Below the pieces are notes generated by a model, which was not told the origin of the DNA, did not search any database, and saw only the letters and a list, made by a program, of their open reading frames with translations. A stretch of 64,000 bases of DNA from Lepus europaeus (Eukaryota > Chordata > Mammalia > Lagomorpha > Leporidae): contig NC_084827.1 of assembly GCF_033115175.1 (NCBI RefSeq), positions 150,591,701-150,655,700 of the forward strand. The letters run 5' to 3'. Both the position numbers and the translations under genes were made by a program. Positions 46,301-61,300 of the stretch are shown here, one piece after another (the first letter of the stretch is position 1; each line of letters begins with the position of its first letter).

Positions 46301-49300
46301 TAAAATTTAAAGCATCATAACAAAGTGACCACAGGGTGTCACTCTAACATCGACAGCACCCTAATGTTTAGATACAGGAAGATAGATCATAGGCCAATGA
46401 GCATGAAGATCTGGGTTAATACAGCTCAGTGAAGCAAAGCCCACTGGAAACTATTTGGCAAGAAGATTCAGGCAATTGCCTTTTGTGAACCATTCATGTT
46501 AAAGAGAGAGTGAGGGGAAACTAATCTTGGCAGCCTCCTTGTTATTGTGCTATTCAAGCGGGCGGGATGCCGTTGGCCTGGAGAAGCTGATCCTTTCTGG
46601 GAAAAATTAGAGTGCTTTTTGCGCAAATTGTACTATTTTATTTTTTCTTTTTAGAAAGTGCTGAATTTATTTTGTGGGTATTAGTGGTTTTCTTAAAAAC
46701 AAAGCAAAACAAAACAAACAAACAAAAAAACTATCTCAAAAACCAGCTGCAAAATCTTAATTATACACTCCATTAGTCAAAACTAAGATAGTAGTTCTTC
46801 TTTTTTCCTAACGCAAAAAATACTTGAAATTTAAGGCTCAGAAAGGGATGTGTTAAAAGAGAAAACTTCTCCAAAATTACGCTAGTAACTTTAGATGCCT
46901 TGTTACCTAATTACCAAATCAGAGTCCTTTTCTTCTTTATCTACACCGTTTCCAAGTCTTTCTTTCCTAGCTTCTTACAATCTAGTACACAGACTGATGG
47001 TCCTCTTCCCCACTTAATGCTGTATAATTGTTCAGACCTGGTTAATGCCACTCTTAGGATCATTGGTTACTATCCTCACCCTGTCTTTTATGACCTTGTC
47101 TAAATATGATCAGAGTTGGCAAACTTGGAAGGCTTCCATAGCCTTGGCAACTCATGACAACAGCCTAGGATGGTTACTGGCGCCATAAACTAGAGTGTGA
47201 ATTTGTTGGCTCAACAACAGGAGTCACTGTGCACTTGCTCCTCACGTGGGATCTCTGTCCTTAATGTGCTGTACATTGTGATTTAATGCTATAACTCACA
47301 CAGTATGTTTTACTTTGTGTTTCTATGTGGGTGCAAACTGTTGAAATCTTTACTTACTATATACTAAATTGATCTTCTGTATATAAAGAGAATTGAAAAT
47401 GAATCTTGATGTGAATGGAAGGGGAGAGGGAGCGGGAGAGGGGAGGGTCGCAAGTGGGAGGGAAGTTATGGGAGGGGGAAGCCATTGTAATCCATAAGCT
47501 GTACATTGGAAATTTATATTCATTAAATAAAAGTTAAAAAAAAATCTAGTACACAGTAGGGGATCAACAGCTTCAGACTCGATTCTGGCCTTTTCTTGCC
47601 CCTAAAAGCGTTTGTTAAGATCTGTAATGTAAGTAAAGCATATTTGTATCAAGACATATTTAAGGCTGAATTGGCCACTTCCTTAGCTTGAAATATCAAA
47701 ATGAATGGTAGGAGGAGTCTGTGGTTTTACTGGAGCAAGTATCCCTTGATGGTGATGGGTTACATTGACTCGATGAATGAATGGTTTGGTACATTGCGTT
47801 AGACCTTACCTGAACACAGTGTTCAATAACAGGATGAGACTTCTGATGGGACTTGCTGTGAAGACCAGATAAGAAACACACCTGGCAGATGTCAAAGTTC
47901 AGACACTTCAGACAGCGGTATCTGCCGATTAAAATGGAAGTATGGTTTACATCCTTACTGGTAGGTGAACAAAGAAACCAACTTTTAAGTGGATAATGAA
48001 TACTCAAAAACATACAGGAAATGGGTAAACTATCAAGGGAGTATGGAGTTTCTCCCAAATTTTACAGACATAATAAATGGCTTTGTTATTTTTTCCTTTT
48101 ATTTTAAGATTTATTTATTTATTGAAAGGCAGAATTAGAGAGATAGAGGAAGAGATTCCCTCCCCAAAATGCTGCAACAGCCGTGGCTGGGCCGGGTAAA
48201 AGCCAGGAACCAAGATCTTCCTTTAGGTCTCCCATTCAGGTGCAGGAGCCCAAGCACTTGAACCACCTTCTGCTGCTTTCCCAGGCACATTACCAGGGAG
48301 CTGGATCAGAAGTGTAGCATCTGGGACTCAAATGGACACCCATATGGGATGCTGGTGGTGCAGACAGTGGCTTAATCAGTTGCAACACAGGGCCAGCACT
48401 TATTTTTTTTTCTTTTAATTTTTATTTATTTATTTGTCTGAAAAGCAGCTAGATAGACAGAGAAAAGGAGTGGCTGAGATCTCTCATTTGCTGGTTCATT
48501 CTCCAAATGTCAGAACAACTGGGACTAGACCAGGCTGAAACCAGGGTCTAGGAACTCAATCCAAAGAGCTTTTATCATCACCTGCTGCCTCTCAGGGCAA
48601 GCATTAGCAGGAAATTGGAATGGAAAGCACAGCCAGGACTTGAACCCAAGCACTCTTATATGGATTGGGGGCATCCTCAGTGGTTTTCCAACTGCTATAC
48701 CAATTGATCATCCTTGTTGCTTTTATTTAACCAAAGAAATCTTCTTTTGATAGTGTCTTCTATATGGTATTATATTAATATGATTTTATTCAACAAACTA
48801 TGGTTAAAAAAATCTGATCCTTCCCCATAAGATACAGTGTGAATTCTTTAGGCAGAGTACTGTGTGCTATAAGCCTTATGAGAGATCTGTAAGTCTGCAT
48901 CCATATTTTTGCATCATTGCATAATGCAATCAACTACCTTGAATTTTATTCACTAACAACTACAACAAAAACCCCAGGATTTTCTCTGGCTTCACTAGAA
49001 AGATCTATGAAATGCCATAATATTAGAACTACATTTTTGCATGTTTTTGGGGAGAATTAAGCCATTGACAAAGAATGTTGAAATAAGCTCTGGTAATTTT
49101 CTAGGAGTTTGTACATAGGAAAGAAAGCAGAGGAAGGAGAGTTTCCCATCAGTCAAAAGCTGAGTGACACCATATCTGCATTTTGTGACAAGCTGACATT
49201 GCGAACTTTCTTTTATCAGTGGTCACAAACTTAAAATTCCTTGTGGTCCAAAGAGGAGAAGAGAATCTTGAGATACTCTCGGAAGGAGGGGTATCTTGTA

Positions 49301-52300
49301 ACACTTGGAAAATACTATGGTGTCAAGGCAGGGCTGATGAGACCTAAGAGTCATGAATTAATAACGTATAAGCATATGTGAATGAATCATACAGTTGCCT
49401 GTACAATATCAGAGCTCTGTACAATTGTTCCTGATATTTTGACTCTTCTCTGGCTATGGGTTTATTTGACATAAAGCTCTGTCTTCCTCCATGCCAACGA
49501 CTGGTAAGAACAAAGTGACTGCTAGTCCTTTTAGCCTTGACATAAGCTCCTCAGGTCAGAACAGTCCCTAACCACCCTACTTTTCTCTTATATGTGACTT
49601 GCCTTGTCCCTGTAAGCATTGGAGTTTTCAACTATTTTTTTATATTTTAATTTTTTAAAATTTTAATTAGCTTCTAACATACTCAATGTGCTTTGTAGAT
49701 ATGATTCTAAGAACATAATGATATTCTATTCACCCCTAAAAATTCCAAAAAAACAAACATAAAAAGATTCCAGTGCTTTTCAAGTTTCTGGTCTTGCTTC
49801 ACAAAATGTACATGGAAGCTTGAAGTGTCAGTGAGCACAAGGAGGCGATATGTGGTTGAATGCCAAGTGCAAGTCAAGGGAAATTAGTGCTACCAGAGAG
49901 AGGCAGAGGGGACTCTCTGTGGGCTGGTGCAGTTGAATGAGCTTTTGTGGAAGAAGTGAGACTAATGCTGTCTATGAAGGCTGGGCTGAAGATAAAAGCA
50001 GAGGAGGGGCCGGCGCCATGGCGCACTAGGTCAATCCTCCGCCTGCGGCACCTGCATCCCATATCGGCGCCGGTTCTAGTCCCGGTTGTTCCTCCTCCAG
50101 TCCAGCTCTCTGCTGTGTCCTGGGATAGCAGTGGAGGATGGCCCAAGTGCTTGGACCCCTGCACCTGTGTGGGAGACCAGGAAGAAGCACCTGGCTCCTG
50201 GCTTCGGATCGGCACAGCTCTGGCCGTTGCAGCCATTTGCACAGTGAATTGTGTCAATGGAGGGAAGACCTTTTCTCTGTCTCTCTCTCTCACTGTCTGT
50301 AACTCTACCGGTCCAAAAAAAAAAAAAAAAAAAAAAGTGGAGAAAATCCAGATAGAAAGAAGAGGAAGAATAAGGTAACACAGACTGCGGTAAACAAGAA
50401 GGGTTTAGAGGCCATCCAATCTCTCAGCTCCACTATTCATCCTGAAGAACAGAGGAATAAAAACTTGAGGCCAAGATAGCAGAAAGTTTTTCCAGTCTGA
50501 TCCAAGCCATGTGAAGGCAGAACAAGAGTATATAAATGCCTTGAGATCGACCTCAGCTGCCTTTGTTTACTGCTTTACCTCAACAGATCTCATGGCAGGA
50601 TATTAATAAGTAACATTGAGTGGCTATGGCAACAGCTACAGTTTTGAGCACTTTCTATGCATATGCAGTGTACAGGTGTTGAGCAGTCAATCTCCATGGA
50701 AGTTCTTTAAGGTAAAGTATTCTTGCTATTGTACTCTTTTTACAGATTGAGGAAATTGAATCAAGAGAATTTAAGTAACTTCCACAAAGTTATAACTATT
50801 TAGTGTTAGACAAGTTTTGAGCCCTGGTATAACACTGGAATGAAGAGCCTGCTGTTTTAACTATTACATCAGACCACTAAGGTGGGAGGCTTGAGGTTTT
50901 TATTCATATACCACCATTAATAACTGGAGTACTAATAACAGTTGGATTGGAAATTGAAACTCACTGCTTTAGAGCATACATGATATCTGGTAGCTTTTCA
51001 ATGAATGTTATTTGAATGACGTTGAATGAATGATTAATTTTCTTCAATAGGAAAATGAAGCTAGCAAATCCTGCCCTAGCAGCCTTGCAACATAATACCA
51101 AGCTTTAAAAAGTGTTCAACAAGCACAAGTGAGAAGGCATTCACTTTTCAAAACATGGGGAGGCATTCACTTTTTCAATACAGTGTATCATACAATAAAG
51201 GGTTATTTGATGAGCTATCCATTTTAGCTGCTTTGTCTAGCACTACTGTATAACTACATTTGACATGTCTAGGACAATATTCTGACTCCAACCTTGAATC
51301 TGTTTCTCTATGGGCTGTAAAATGCATACAGGTGTATGAAATGAGAGGGGTCCATGTTGATGATTTTGTCCATAAAGAAGCAAGGTTTACCCCCAGTCAC
51401 ATCTAAACCTCACAGAGCTCATGGAGGACATGAACGCGACTTATCCTTCTAGGATTTAATTACTGGTTTAGAAACAATCTCTGGTCTTCGTACATTTCTT
51501 TCTTTGAAAGGCCAAGTCTTTGTCTTCTTCTGACTACTTGTGGATCTTTAAATGCTTCTATTGTAAAATGGCTTCATAAGCTTCCCTAAAACCAAAGCTA
51601 TTATTTGTGTTTTCTGAGAGCCAAAAACACAAGTTTAAGGTTGGTACTGTAATACATCCAAGGCATCGTCCGTATACCCAGAAAGTTAGAGCTACAAGAA
51701 GCCTCAGACATCGTTTGGTCCACCACTCCTTATTTACCTATGCCTTGGATGTTTAGGGGGAAAGAGAATTCACATGAAAGCATTTTTCCGAGGAAGCTTA
51801 ATCTCACTTTTGACAGATAAGGGTGACCTGAGATATTTTTTTAAACTCTTTGAGACAAATTTTTGCCATCTATGAAATAGGAATAATGTCAGATTTATGT
51901 TATTTATAATGACTTTGTAAAAATTTCAACATAAAAGTGGTTTATGTAATTTCAAAGTTAATTTTGCACCTTTATGACATATAATAACTACAAAATTATA
52001 TAAAACACAACTTTCACAATCTTTTTTGTTAAATGATTGCAATATGCATAAAACACAATAATATTCATGTTCCTTCACTGTCCAATAAAAAGAGTTTATT
52101 TTTCATTCTAGTGTAGAGATTCCTTTGGTCATGCTTGGCTTGCAACAGTCTTTCTCATTTATATTACATAGTTTAGTGTGGTTATTTGCAAGGAGTTTTT
52201 CATGACTGAAGTTTCACAGTGTCCTCCAAACTCTCTGCAGACTTAATTTGCTTCCTCAGTGAAATTAAAACCTGGGTTTTAGTAGACACGGAAGAGCTAT

Positions 52301-55300
52301 TCTCTGGGGAGCATGTTTGAGGGAGGCCTGAGATAGTGAATGACAGAAGTCCTGAGGCCCTTGGCTCCTTCCCCTTCTAAGGACCCTCAGCTTTGATGTG
52401 TTTTTGGTTACCTGGATGCCCTAGTGTATCAGTCCTACCACATCCCCAGCCCCTACACCTGTGTTCACCCAACACGAATAATTGGGTTCCCACGCCTGGC
52501 ATTTACCTAATTTTCCTGCTTTATTCCTCCAGCCTTTAATAGAAATTCTAATTTTACTTCCTTATTGCTTTATTTATGGTACACGTATAACTCTCTTTAT
52601 CTCAGATAAAATACTTTTCCAAAGGTATGACTCTCTCATCCCCAAACCCAGCTTTCAGATATGCCTTTTCTCCCAGTGGAGAGAAGATCAGGCCTGTGTT
52701 GTTCTACCATATGCTGATCATTTGTTTGGACTTAAGGTTTTGTTCTTTGTTGTCTGTACAGGGAGACAGCACAGTATCAGACCATCAGCCCCTGCCACTT
52801 GTTAAACATGTGAACTAAGACATTTAACATCTCTGGAAATTGTGCATAACAATATTACCCTTATAGGAGCTTATAACTTGTTTTAATGTTGTTATGAAAT
52901 ATTGTTTAATGTTATTTAATGTTGTTGAAATGTTGTTGGTGGTGACTCCAAAGTATTTAAGAGTTTTTTTTTTTCCTGCAACCAAATATAATTTTTTTTT
53001 CTAGGAGCAATAAAAATGTTACTGGCTGGGGATGGCATTCTGGAGCAATGGGTTAAGCCACAGCCTGCAATGCCAACATCCCATAGGAGTGCCAGTTTGA
53101 GTCCCAACTGCTCTGCTTCTGATCTAGCCCCCTGACAATGTACCTTAAAAATCAATGGAATATGGCCCAAATACTGGGGCTCTTGCCACCCACCTGGGAG
53201 GCCCAAATGGAGTTCTAGGTTCCTGACTTTGGCTTGGTCCAGCCCTGGCTGTTGTGGCCATTTGGGGGTGTGAACCAGTAGATGGAAGGTCTCATTTTCT
53301 TTCTCGCTCTCTCTCTCTCTTTTTAAAAGATTTTATTTATTTTATTTGAGAGTTAGAGTTACAGACAGTGAGAGGGACAGACAGAGAGAAAGGTCTTCCT
53401 TCCATTGGTTCACTCTCCAAATGGCCACAATGGCCAGAATTGCGCCAATCCGAAGCCAGGAGCCAGGTGCTTCTTCCTGGTCTCCCATGCGGGTGCAGGG
53501 GCCCAAGGACTTGGGCCATCTTTTACTACTTTCCCAGGCCATAGCAGAGAGCTGGAGTGGAAGAGGAGCAACTGGGACTACAACCAGCACCCATATGGGA
53601 TGCTAGCACCACAGGCAGAGGATTAACCTACTGCACCACAGCACTGGCCCCCTCTCTTTCTCTTTCTCTTTCTCTTTCTCTTTCTCTTTCTCTTTCTCTT
53701 TCTCTTTCTCTCTCATCTCTCTCTCTCTCTAACTTTACCTTTCAAATAAATAAATATTTTTAAAAGTCAGTTTAGAATTTAATATCAATCAATTATAGAA
53801 TCAATCAATCGATTATAGAAAATGAATAGAATTTATTGTCAACCAAAGTGCCTCATGCAGAGAATTATTGAGCCCATGAAGTCAACTGAGTTCTGGATGT
53901 ATGAGAAGGACACTGAAGATAATACTGCTCCATGTTCAGAACCATTTGGAGAATGACAATCTGTGGATACTGATGGTGACTATACCTCAGTCCTAAGATC
54001 GGGAAGGTCCGACAGATGCTGCACCGGACAGGGTGAGTGACAATTTCAGTGATTGATAGTCTATAACATGTTGGAAGCCACAGGAGGATCAGAGGCTCAG
54101 ACTGCATCCAAGATAAGAATTTCTCCTCTTTAATTGTAGGGCTCAACACCTGAAAGACAATGGCTTTCTAAGATGCATTTCTAGGTATAGCTGTGTATTT
54201 TCATCTTTTTTTGTGGCTGTATTCCTGGCAACTCTGCTGAAAATGTTTATCACATGAAAAGTTGGAGGCAAGTCTGCCTCCTAAATGAGGTTGTCTAGGA
54301 TGCCATATGGGGTCCATAATTTAAATTAGTCGGCAAACTCTTCAATGATGTCTGTCCCCAACTCCTAGGGACATGTGCATGGCACTCACCCCTTGGAAAC
54401 AGCCTCTTGTGGCACTTTCCACAGAGCACAGAGAGCAACTCTCGCCCACAACAGCTGGGATCTGCAAGAAGCAATCATGTTAGCTTTTAGAAAATGTAGA
54501 AGTATATGGCCACTTGAATCAGCAAACCTGAGTGAGAGGGCTGACGGGCAGGAAGTCACAAGTATTTGTTTTCTGAGCTTGAATGAACTGTCTCAATAGA
54601 AGCAAACAAAATACATTTCTGTATTTAGGCAGTTTGAGTTGAGACAACGAATGAACAAATTGAGGTGGGTGAGAGAAAAAAGTCTGGTAGTTGGGGCATT
54701 AAAGAGATGGCTTACGTTGTTTCACTTATTATGACACTGGTCAAGTTAGTTTGACCTTTCTTTGCCCTTGTTACCTATGGAATGCATATCACAATGATAC
54801 TTATTGCAGTTTAGGGTAATTTTGGGGGATATCTTTTAAAACTCTTTAGCATCATCTCATTTAACAAACACCAATGTCTGAGGTAGGGTGGTGATCATCA
54901 TGTTTATTAAAACAAGGAGTGAAAGGAATGAAGTCAGTATGTTGAAGAGACACCTGCATTTCCATGTTCATTGCAGCCTTTTTCACAATAACCAAGATGT
55001 AGAATGAATCCAAGGTTCTTTTGACATTGAAGAATGAATAAAAAAATGGTACACACATACAATGGAATACAATTCATTCTTAAAAAGGAAGGAAATCCTG
55101 TCCTTTGCTACAAGATGGCTGAAACTGGAGTACAAAATCCCAAGTGACACAGAGAGACAAATATTGCCTGATATCATTTGCAAGGGGTATCTGAAAGAGC
55201 TGAACTTATCTAAAAGAGTAGAATGGTGGCTTCTAGGGTCTTAGGTGTAAAGGATATAAATGTTCAGTTATTAGATGATGACTAGTTAATAATACTGTAT

Positions 55301-58300
55301 TTTATTCTCAAAATTTGATGTAAGAGCAGATTTTAAGTGTCCTCAACCCTCACGTCCCATATATGGTAACCATGGGTGATTGATGTATTAATTTTTTTTG
55401 TTGACTAAACATTAATTAATTTGTTCACACTTTCATTTGAAAGACAGAGGGACAGAAATATAGATCTTTCTATTGTTATTTTATTCTCCAAATACCTGCA
55501 ACAACAAGGTCTAGGCTTCCATCATGGGTAGCAGGGACCCCAGTACTTGATCCATTACCTGGTGCTCCTCAGGGTACACTTTAGCAAGAAGCTGGAATTG
55601 GAAGTGGAGTTCCAATCCCGGCACGGTGGTATGGGATTAAGGTGTCCCAAGGCGCATCTTAACTGCTATAACAATTGCCCTGAGTGTTCATTAATTTGAC
55701 CGCAGTAATTATTACACAATGCATTCCCATGTCAAATCATCGTATTGTACACTTTGAATATGCTCATATAATTTTTATTTATCAACCAACTATTTTTTAA
55801 GATTTTTAAAATTTATTTATTTGAGAGGCAGAGCTACAGACAGAGAGAGAGAGAGACAGAAAGGTCTTACCTGCTGGGTCACTCCCCAATGACTGCAATA
55901 GCCAGAACTGGGCCAATCTGCAGATAGGAGCCAGGAGCCTACTTCAGGTCTCTCATGTGGGTATAAGGGCCCAAGTACCTGGGCCATCTCTGCTGCCTTC
56001 CTAGGCCATAGCAGAGAGGTGGATTGGAAGAGGAGCAGCTGGGACACACATGGGTTGCTGGCACCACAGGGTGGGGCTCAGCCCACCATACCACAGCACT
56101 GATCACTCAACCAAATATTTTTAAAATAAAGTAAACAAGGGTTGATTGATAGTCAGCATTTTGTATAAGATAAAAAAAAAAAAAAAAGCAAGTGTGCTGC
56201 AGAAATGGGAGTCTCACTCCAGAGTGCTTTATACTCTTTGTTGAAGGCTGTCACAAAATTTTGTAACATTTGAGTCTCATGTATATCCTAGTAGCTCAAT
56301 GTATACAAACTTATTCAGTGCTTTTCATCTTTTAATCACAGTCACCATAAGTAGGTTAACTAAGAGATTGAGAACTCCTTGTGACTGCCAAGATGGTGAG
56401 GGATTTGGCTCTGACATCATGCAGATGAATAGATATATGTATTGTCACTTCTATTTGTTCCCGTTTGGTAACAGGTCCTAATTTTGCATCTGATGTCTTC
56501 TGTACAACAGACTCTCAGCAGGCATTGCCTGCAAGCTCAGAAGTAATCGAAGAGACCCCCCTGCTGAGTCCATCAACTTGAATAAACATTCTTCTAATCA
56601 GGAAAGTGGCACTTAGAATCTCTTTGCTGACAATTAGCCAGGCAGAAGTCAACAAACATTTGTGTAATGGTGACAAGATGGCTTGTACTCTAAATGGATA
56701 ATAACCCTGTCGTGACTGTAAGTAACTATTCCCAGTGTTATTTAGCTTTTGTCTGAAAAAGAAAAAAACTCATTACCCATCTTTTGTCCTGTGAGTACTG
56801 ATGAACTAACTGGACCACTTATTTAGACTGTGTTGCTGATTCAACATTAAACCTCCTTTGCTGTCCTTGAGCCCCTAGAAAGGAGTTTTACCTAATTTGT
56901 AAAATAAGGGAGGTAGATAATATGGCATTAACTTGCCAGTTCTGATTCTGACATCAGTGAAAATAAAGCTAATTCTGTCATGGATTTTGGCCTAAATTTT
57001 TGCTTGTAAGTGTGTTCACAAAGATTTTGTGGATTAATTGCCCATTTGACTAATTTCTTGCAGGTGTTCTATGGAAGAATTAAATGTGGCATGCTGGAAC
57101 AAAGCAGAGCACCACTTGAAATGATAATTAGGAACCTTAGGGGAGGATTTGACTCACATAGTGGGGCTTGGAATTTTCTGTGGGAATAGTCTGAGTCCAT
57201 AATGGAAGTGGATAGGATGATAATTTGCTATGCAAATCTCTACCTTCCTAATAGTTTTCTCAGGAGTGCACTAACACATGGGATGTGTGGGGCATGTGGT
57301 GCTGTAGAAGCTGCCATTTCAGCAGCTGATTAACCTCAGTTGAGTCTGAAACAAGGGCAATATTTTGGGACCCAAGTCAGGAAAGGAGTATAAGAAATTC
57401 TAATGAAGAAAGAAAAAGCTCCCTCAGCCCATATTCTTTCTTTACAACCATTTTCTAAACATGCTAGTCTTAACAGTTTGGTTGTGTAAATGGATGAGCA
57501 GATTTTCTAATTTTTTTTTTATTTTTTTTTGACAGGCAGAGTGGACAGTGAGAGAGAGAGAGACAGAGAGAAAGGTCTTTCTTTGCCGTTGGTTCACCCT
57601 CCAATGGCCGCTGTGGCTGGCGTGATGTGGCCGGCGCACCGCGCTGATTTGAAGCCAGGAGCCAGGTGCTTCTCCTGGTCTCCCATGCGGGTGCAGGGCC
57701 CAAGGACCTGGACCATCCTCCACTGCACTCCTGGGCCACAGCAGAGAGCTGGACAGGAAGAGGAGCAACTGGGACAGAATCCGGCGCCCTGATCAGGACT
57801 AGAACCCGGTGTGCCGGTGCCACAGGTGGAGGGTTAGCCTATTGAGCCGCAGTGCTGGCCAGATTTTCCTATTCTCATAGGCTCCCCATCTGCTTGAGTT
57901 GTGAGATGTGGGGTTATTGAATAAGGGCCTATGCTGTGGTGGTTCCCTGAGACATTCTTGGGAGTCCTCAGAAAAGGGGCATAATCACCAGAACAGATTG
58001 GAAGTGTCTATACCTGATGTTTTAGCCTTATACCATGTTTAAAAATCATCATTATAATTAAGAAATATACACATCTTGGAGAAAGATGAGCAGGGTAGAG
58101 CAAGATGGTAGGATAGAACTCTCTAGTTATCTCTACAGAAACATCAATTTGGGCAACTATCCAGGCAGAAAACTACCTACACAAGAGCTAAGTAGACCAG
58201 GTAATAGATTATAGTGTCTGTTTATATAGCATAATAAAACAGGTGTATGGAAGAAGGTACAAAAGATAATTTTTACATTACCTGCAGCACCCATCCTCCC

Positions 58301-61300
58301 CCAAACCACAGCAGCACAGCTTGAAAAGATGTTATCCACTTGGGGGAAACAAAGGAAAGTAGCATAGGACTTTACATTGGGCTCCAATATTGGGCTCACT
58401 ACCATTATTCAGCACCAGATAGAATACCATCATGCCTAACTGTAGGCCATACCTGTGGACAGAGCATTTATATGTGCCCTGGTCCTGGATGGGAGCTCAT
58501 AGGCTCTGTGAGATGAGCTCAAGTTCCACTTGCTGATTACATGGCTTTGGGTTCTAAATAACTCACAGTCATAGGCAGGACACAGTGGCTGGGAGCTTGA
58601 ATTAAACCTTGTATGGCACAGTTGTGATGCTCTTGGGCTTAAGGCACCTCCTAGTGCTGTGACATCTGCAGTGTTCATGGGTTTAAAGGCCACAACAGAT
58701 GATCTGCCTTAAATTTCTAGACAGGCTTACAGCTGAAAGAGGTTCCCAGGAAGAGTTGGATCAGAGCCAAAATAACTTCTATGCAGAGATATCAAAACAT
58801 AACTACAGGATCAAGAACTATCAGGGAAATATTATGTCACCAGACAAAATATCGTGCCAGGGACTGATGTCACAAAATGGACATATGAAGGTGTCAGTGA
58901 TGTAGAGATATATGAGCTGCCAGACAATGAATACAAAACAACCGTTTAAGGGAAGCCAACAAATTACCAGAACACACAGAAAGATAATTCAGAAATTTAT
59001 CAAAGAAATTTAACAGAGAGGTTGAAACAAACAAAAAACTTCTTGGAGTAGAAGAATAAACTGCCCAAATGAAAAATGTAGCAGAGAACATCAACAGCAG
59101 GATTCCATAAGCAGAATTATATGTGAACTCAAACACAGATGGTTTGGAATATGAGTTTTAGTGTCAGTAGAGAAAGAAGAAAAAGACTTAAAGGGAATTA
59201 AGAAAGCTCATAAGTTATAGTATGAATCATTGACATTCAAGAGGGAGTATAGAAAGATAAAGTGATAGAAAGTGTATATATGGAAACAATAAATGGAAAC
59301 TCTCCTAACTTGGAGACAGATATAAATATCTACATATTGAAAGATCAAAGGTCTGTAATCAGATTCAATCTAAATAAGACAACTTCACAACATACAGTTG
59401 TCTTTTCATATCTTCAACTTATGTGTATATGGATTAAATCAATCCCAGATTCAAAATATTTTTTAAAAGTTGTATCTGTACTGAACATGTACTGACTTTG
59501 TCTTGCTTGTCATTGCTCTCTAGACTACAGAGTATGCCAACTAATCTCATAGAATTTACATTGCATCAGGTTTTATAAATAATCTGGAGATTATATTATA
59601 TTAGGTGCTATAAGTAGTCTGGAGGATGTTCATAGGTTATATGAGAATACCATGCCATTCAATACAGCATTCTTGGATTTTGTTAGCTGCATACATCAAA
59701 ATATAACTGCATTATAATTAAATTTTCAAAGGCCAAAGAGTAGATCCTGAAAGCAGCAGAGGAAGAGCAACAAATCACATATATGGGAGTTTCACTGAGC
59801 AGAAAGTTTATAGGTCAGGAGAGAGTACTGAAGCAAAACTACAAACCAAGAATACTGTACTCAGCAAAGCTGGTACAGAAATGAAAGAGAAACAAAGACT
59901 TTCACAAATGGAAGCTGAGAGTATTCATTACCAATACAACTACCTTATAAGAAATATTAGAGTTTTTCAAGTTGAAAAAGTCTATTAATGAGTAACATGA
60001 AAACCTGTAGGAGTATAGAACTCACTGGTAACAGTAAGTACACAGCAAATTCAGAATGCTAACTTGAGGGTGGTATGTAAATCACTTACACGTTTATCTT
60101 TATTAACAAAAAAATTAAATGATAAAACTATTAAAATGATAACTGTACTAGCTTATTAAGGAATATTCAATGTAAAGAGATGTTAATTGCAAAATTCCAA
60201 ATGGTGAGGAGTAATTAATATGTGAAGGATTTTTTTGTAATCAAAGTTTAGTTGATAGAAGTTTAAAATAACCTGCTATAATTGTAAGATTTATTTGAAA
60301 GCCTCTAATATAAGCAGAAACTTTTAATAGATGTACTAAACAAAAAGTCAAGGAATCAGAATACATTACTAGAGAAAAACACTTATTCACAAAGGAAAGA
60401 AATAAGAGAGGAAAAAAGGAAGGATCTACAGAACAGCAAAAGAACAATTTTAAAAGTAGGAGTAGTTGTGTTAACGTAGGTAAGCAGACACCTAGGATAA
60501 CCAGCGTCCCATGCGAGAGCCCATTCTAGTCCCTGCTCCTCCACTTCTGATCCAGTTTCTTGCTAGTGAGCCTCGGAAGGCAGCAGCAAATGGCCCAAGT
60601 GTTTGGGCCCAGGCATATGCGAAACCCAGATGAAGCTCCTGGCTCCTGGCTTTGGCCAGGCCCAGCTCTGGCCATTTCAGCCATTTGGAGAATGAATCAG
60701 CAGATGAAAGATCTTGCCCACTTTTTGGTTCTCCTCTCTATCAAACAAATAAGTAAATAAATATACATTTTTTAAAAAGTGGAAGCAGTAAGTCCTTATC
60801 TATTATTAATTACCTTGAATATAAATGGATTAAATCCCTCAATTAAAAAATATAAGGTAGCTGCTGAACAGATGTAAAAAAACAACACTCAGGTATAGCT
60901 TTCCTAAAAGAAACTCACTTCACCTGTAAGGATACATACAGAGTGAAAGTTAAGAGACTTTCAATCAGCAACTACAAAATTTGACAAAGAAAGTCATTAT
61001 ATAATTAATTATAAAGGAATAAATTCACCAAGAGGAAATATTTTAAATATATATTCAGCCAACATCAGGACATCTAAATATATTTGAAGGGAGAAATTAA
61101 CATAAATAAAATATTAGAGAACATTAGCACTTCACTTGCAGCTATGGAGAGATTGTTTAGATAGAAACTCAACAAAGAAATATTGTATTTCAACTGTACT
61201 CATGCTCAAATAAACCAAATGTATATCAACAGAACATTCCTTCCAATTCCTGCAAAATAACACATTATTCTCACACATGGAACATTTTCCAGGATAGATC

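Larger units (their letters stand above)
53025..53770 (+). repeat. Old C SINE split by a younger C SINE
   Basis: The head and body lie at 53025-53318. The CT-rich part and tail resume at about 53652 and end 'aactttacctttcaaataaataaatattttt' at about 53763. Confidence 0.85.
47922..53985 (-). other. DYTN: DYTN intron
   Basis: Contains five C SINEs (one inside another) and a MIR. The parts 48720-50000 and 50890-53020 are low-copy intronic DNA, with nothing I can name. Confidence 0.85.

Noticed and set aside
49874-50381. Overlapping open frames of 100-143 residues on both strands
   Set aside because: All are translations of the C SINE at 50006-50336 and its flanks.
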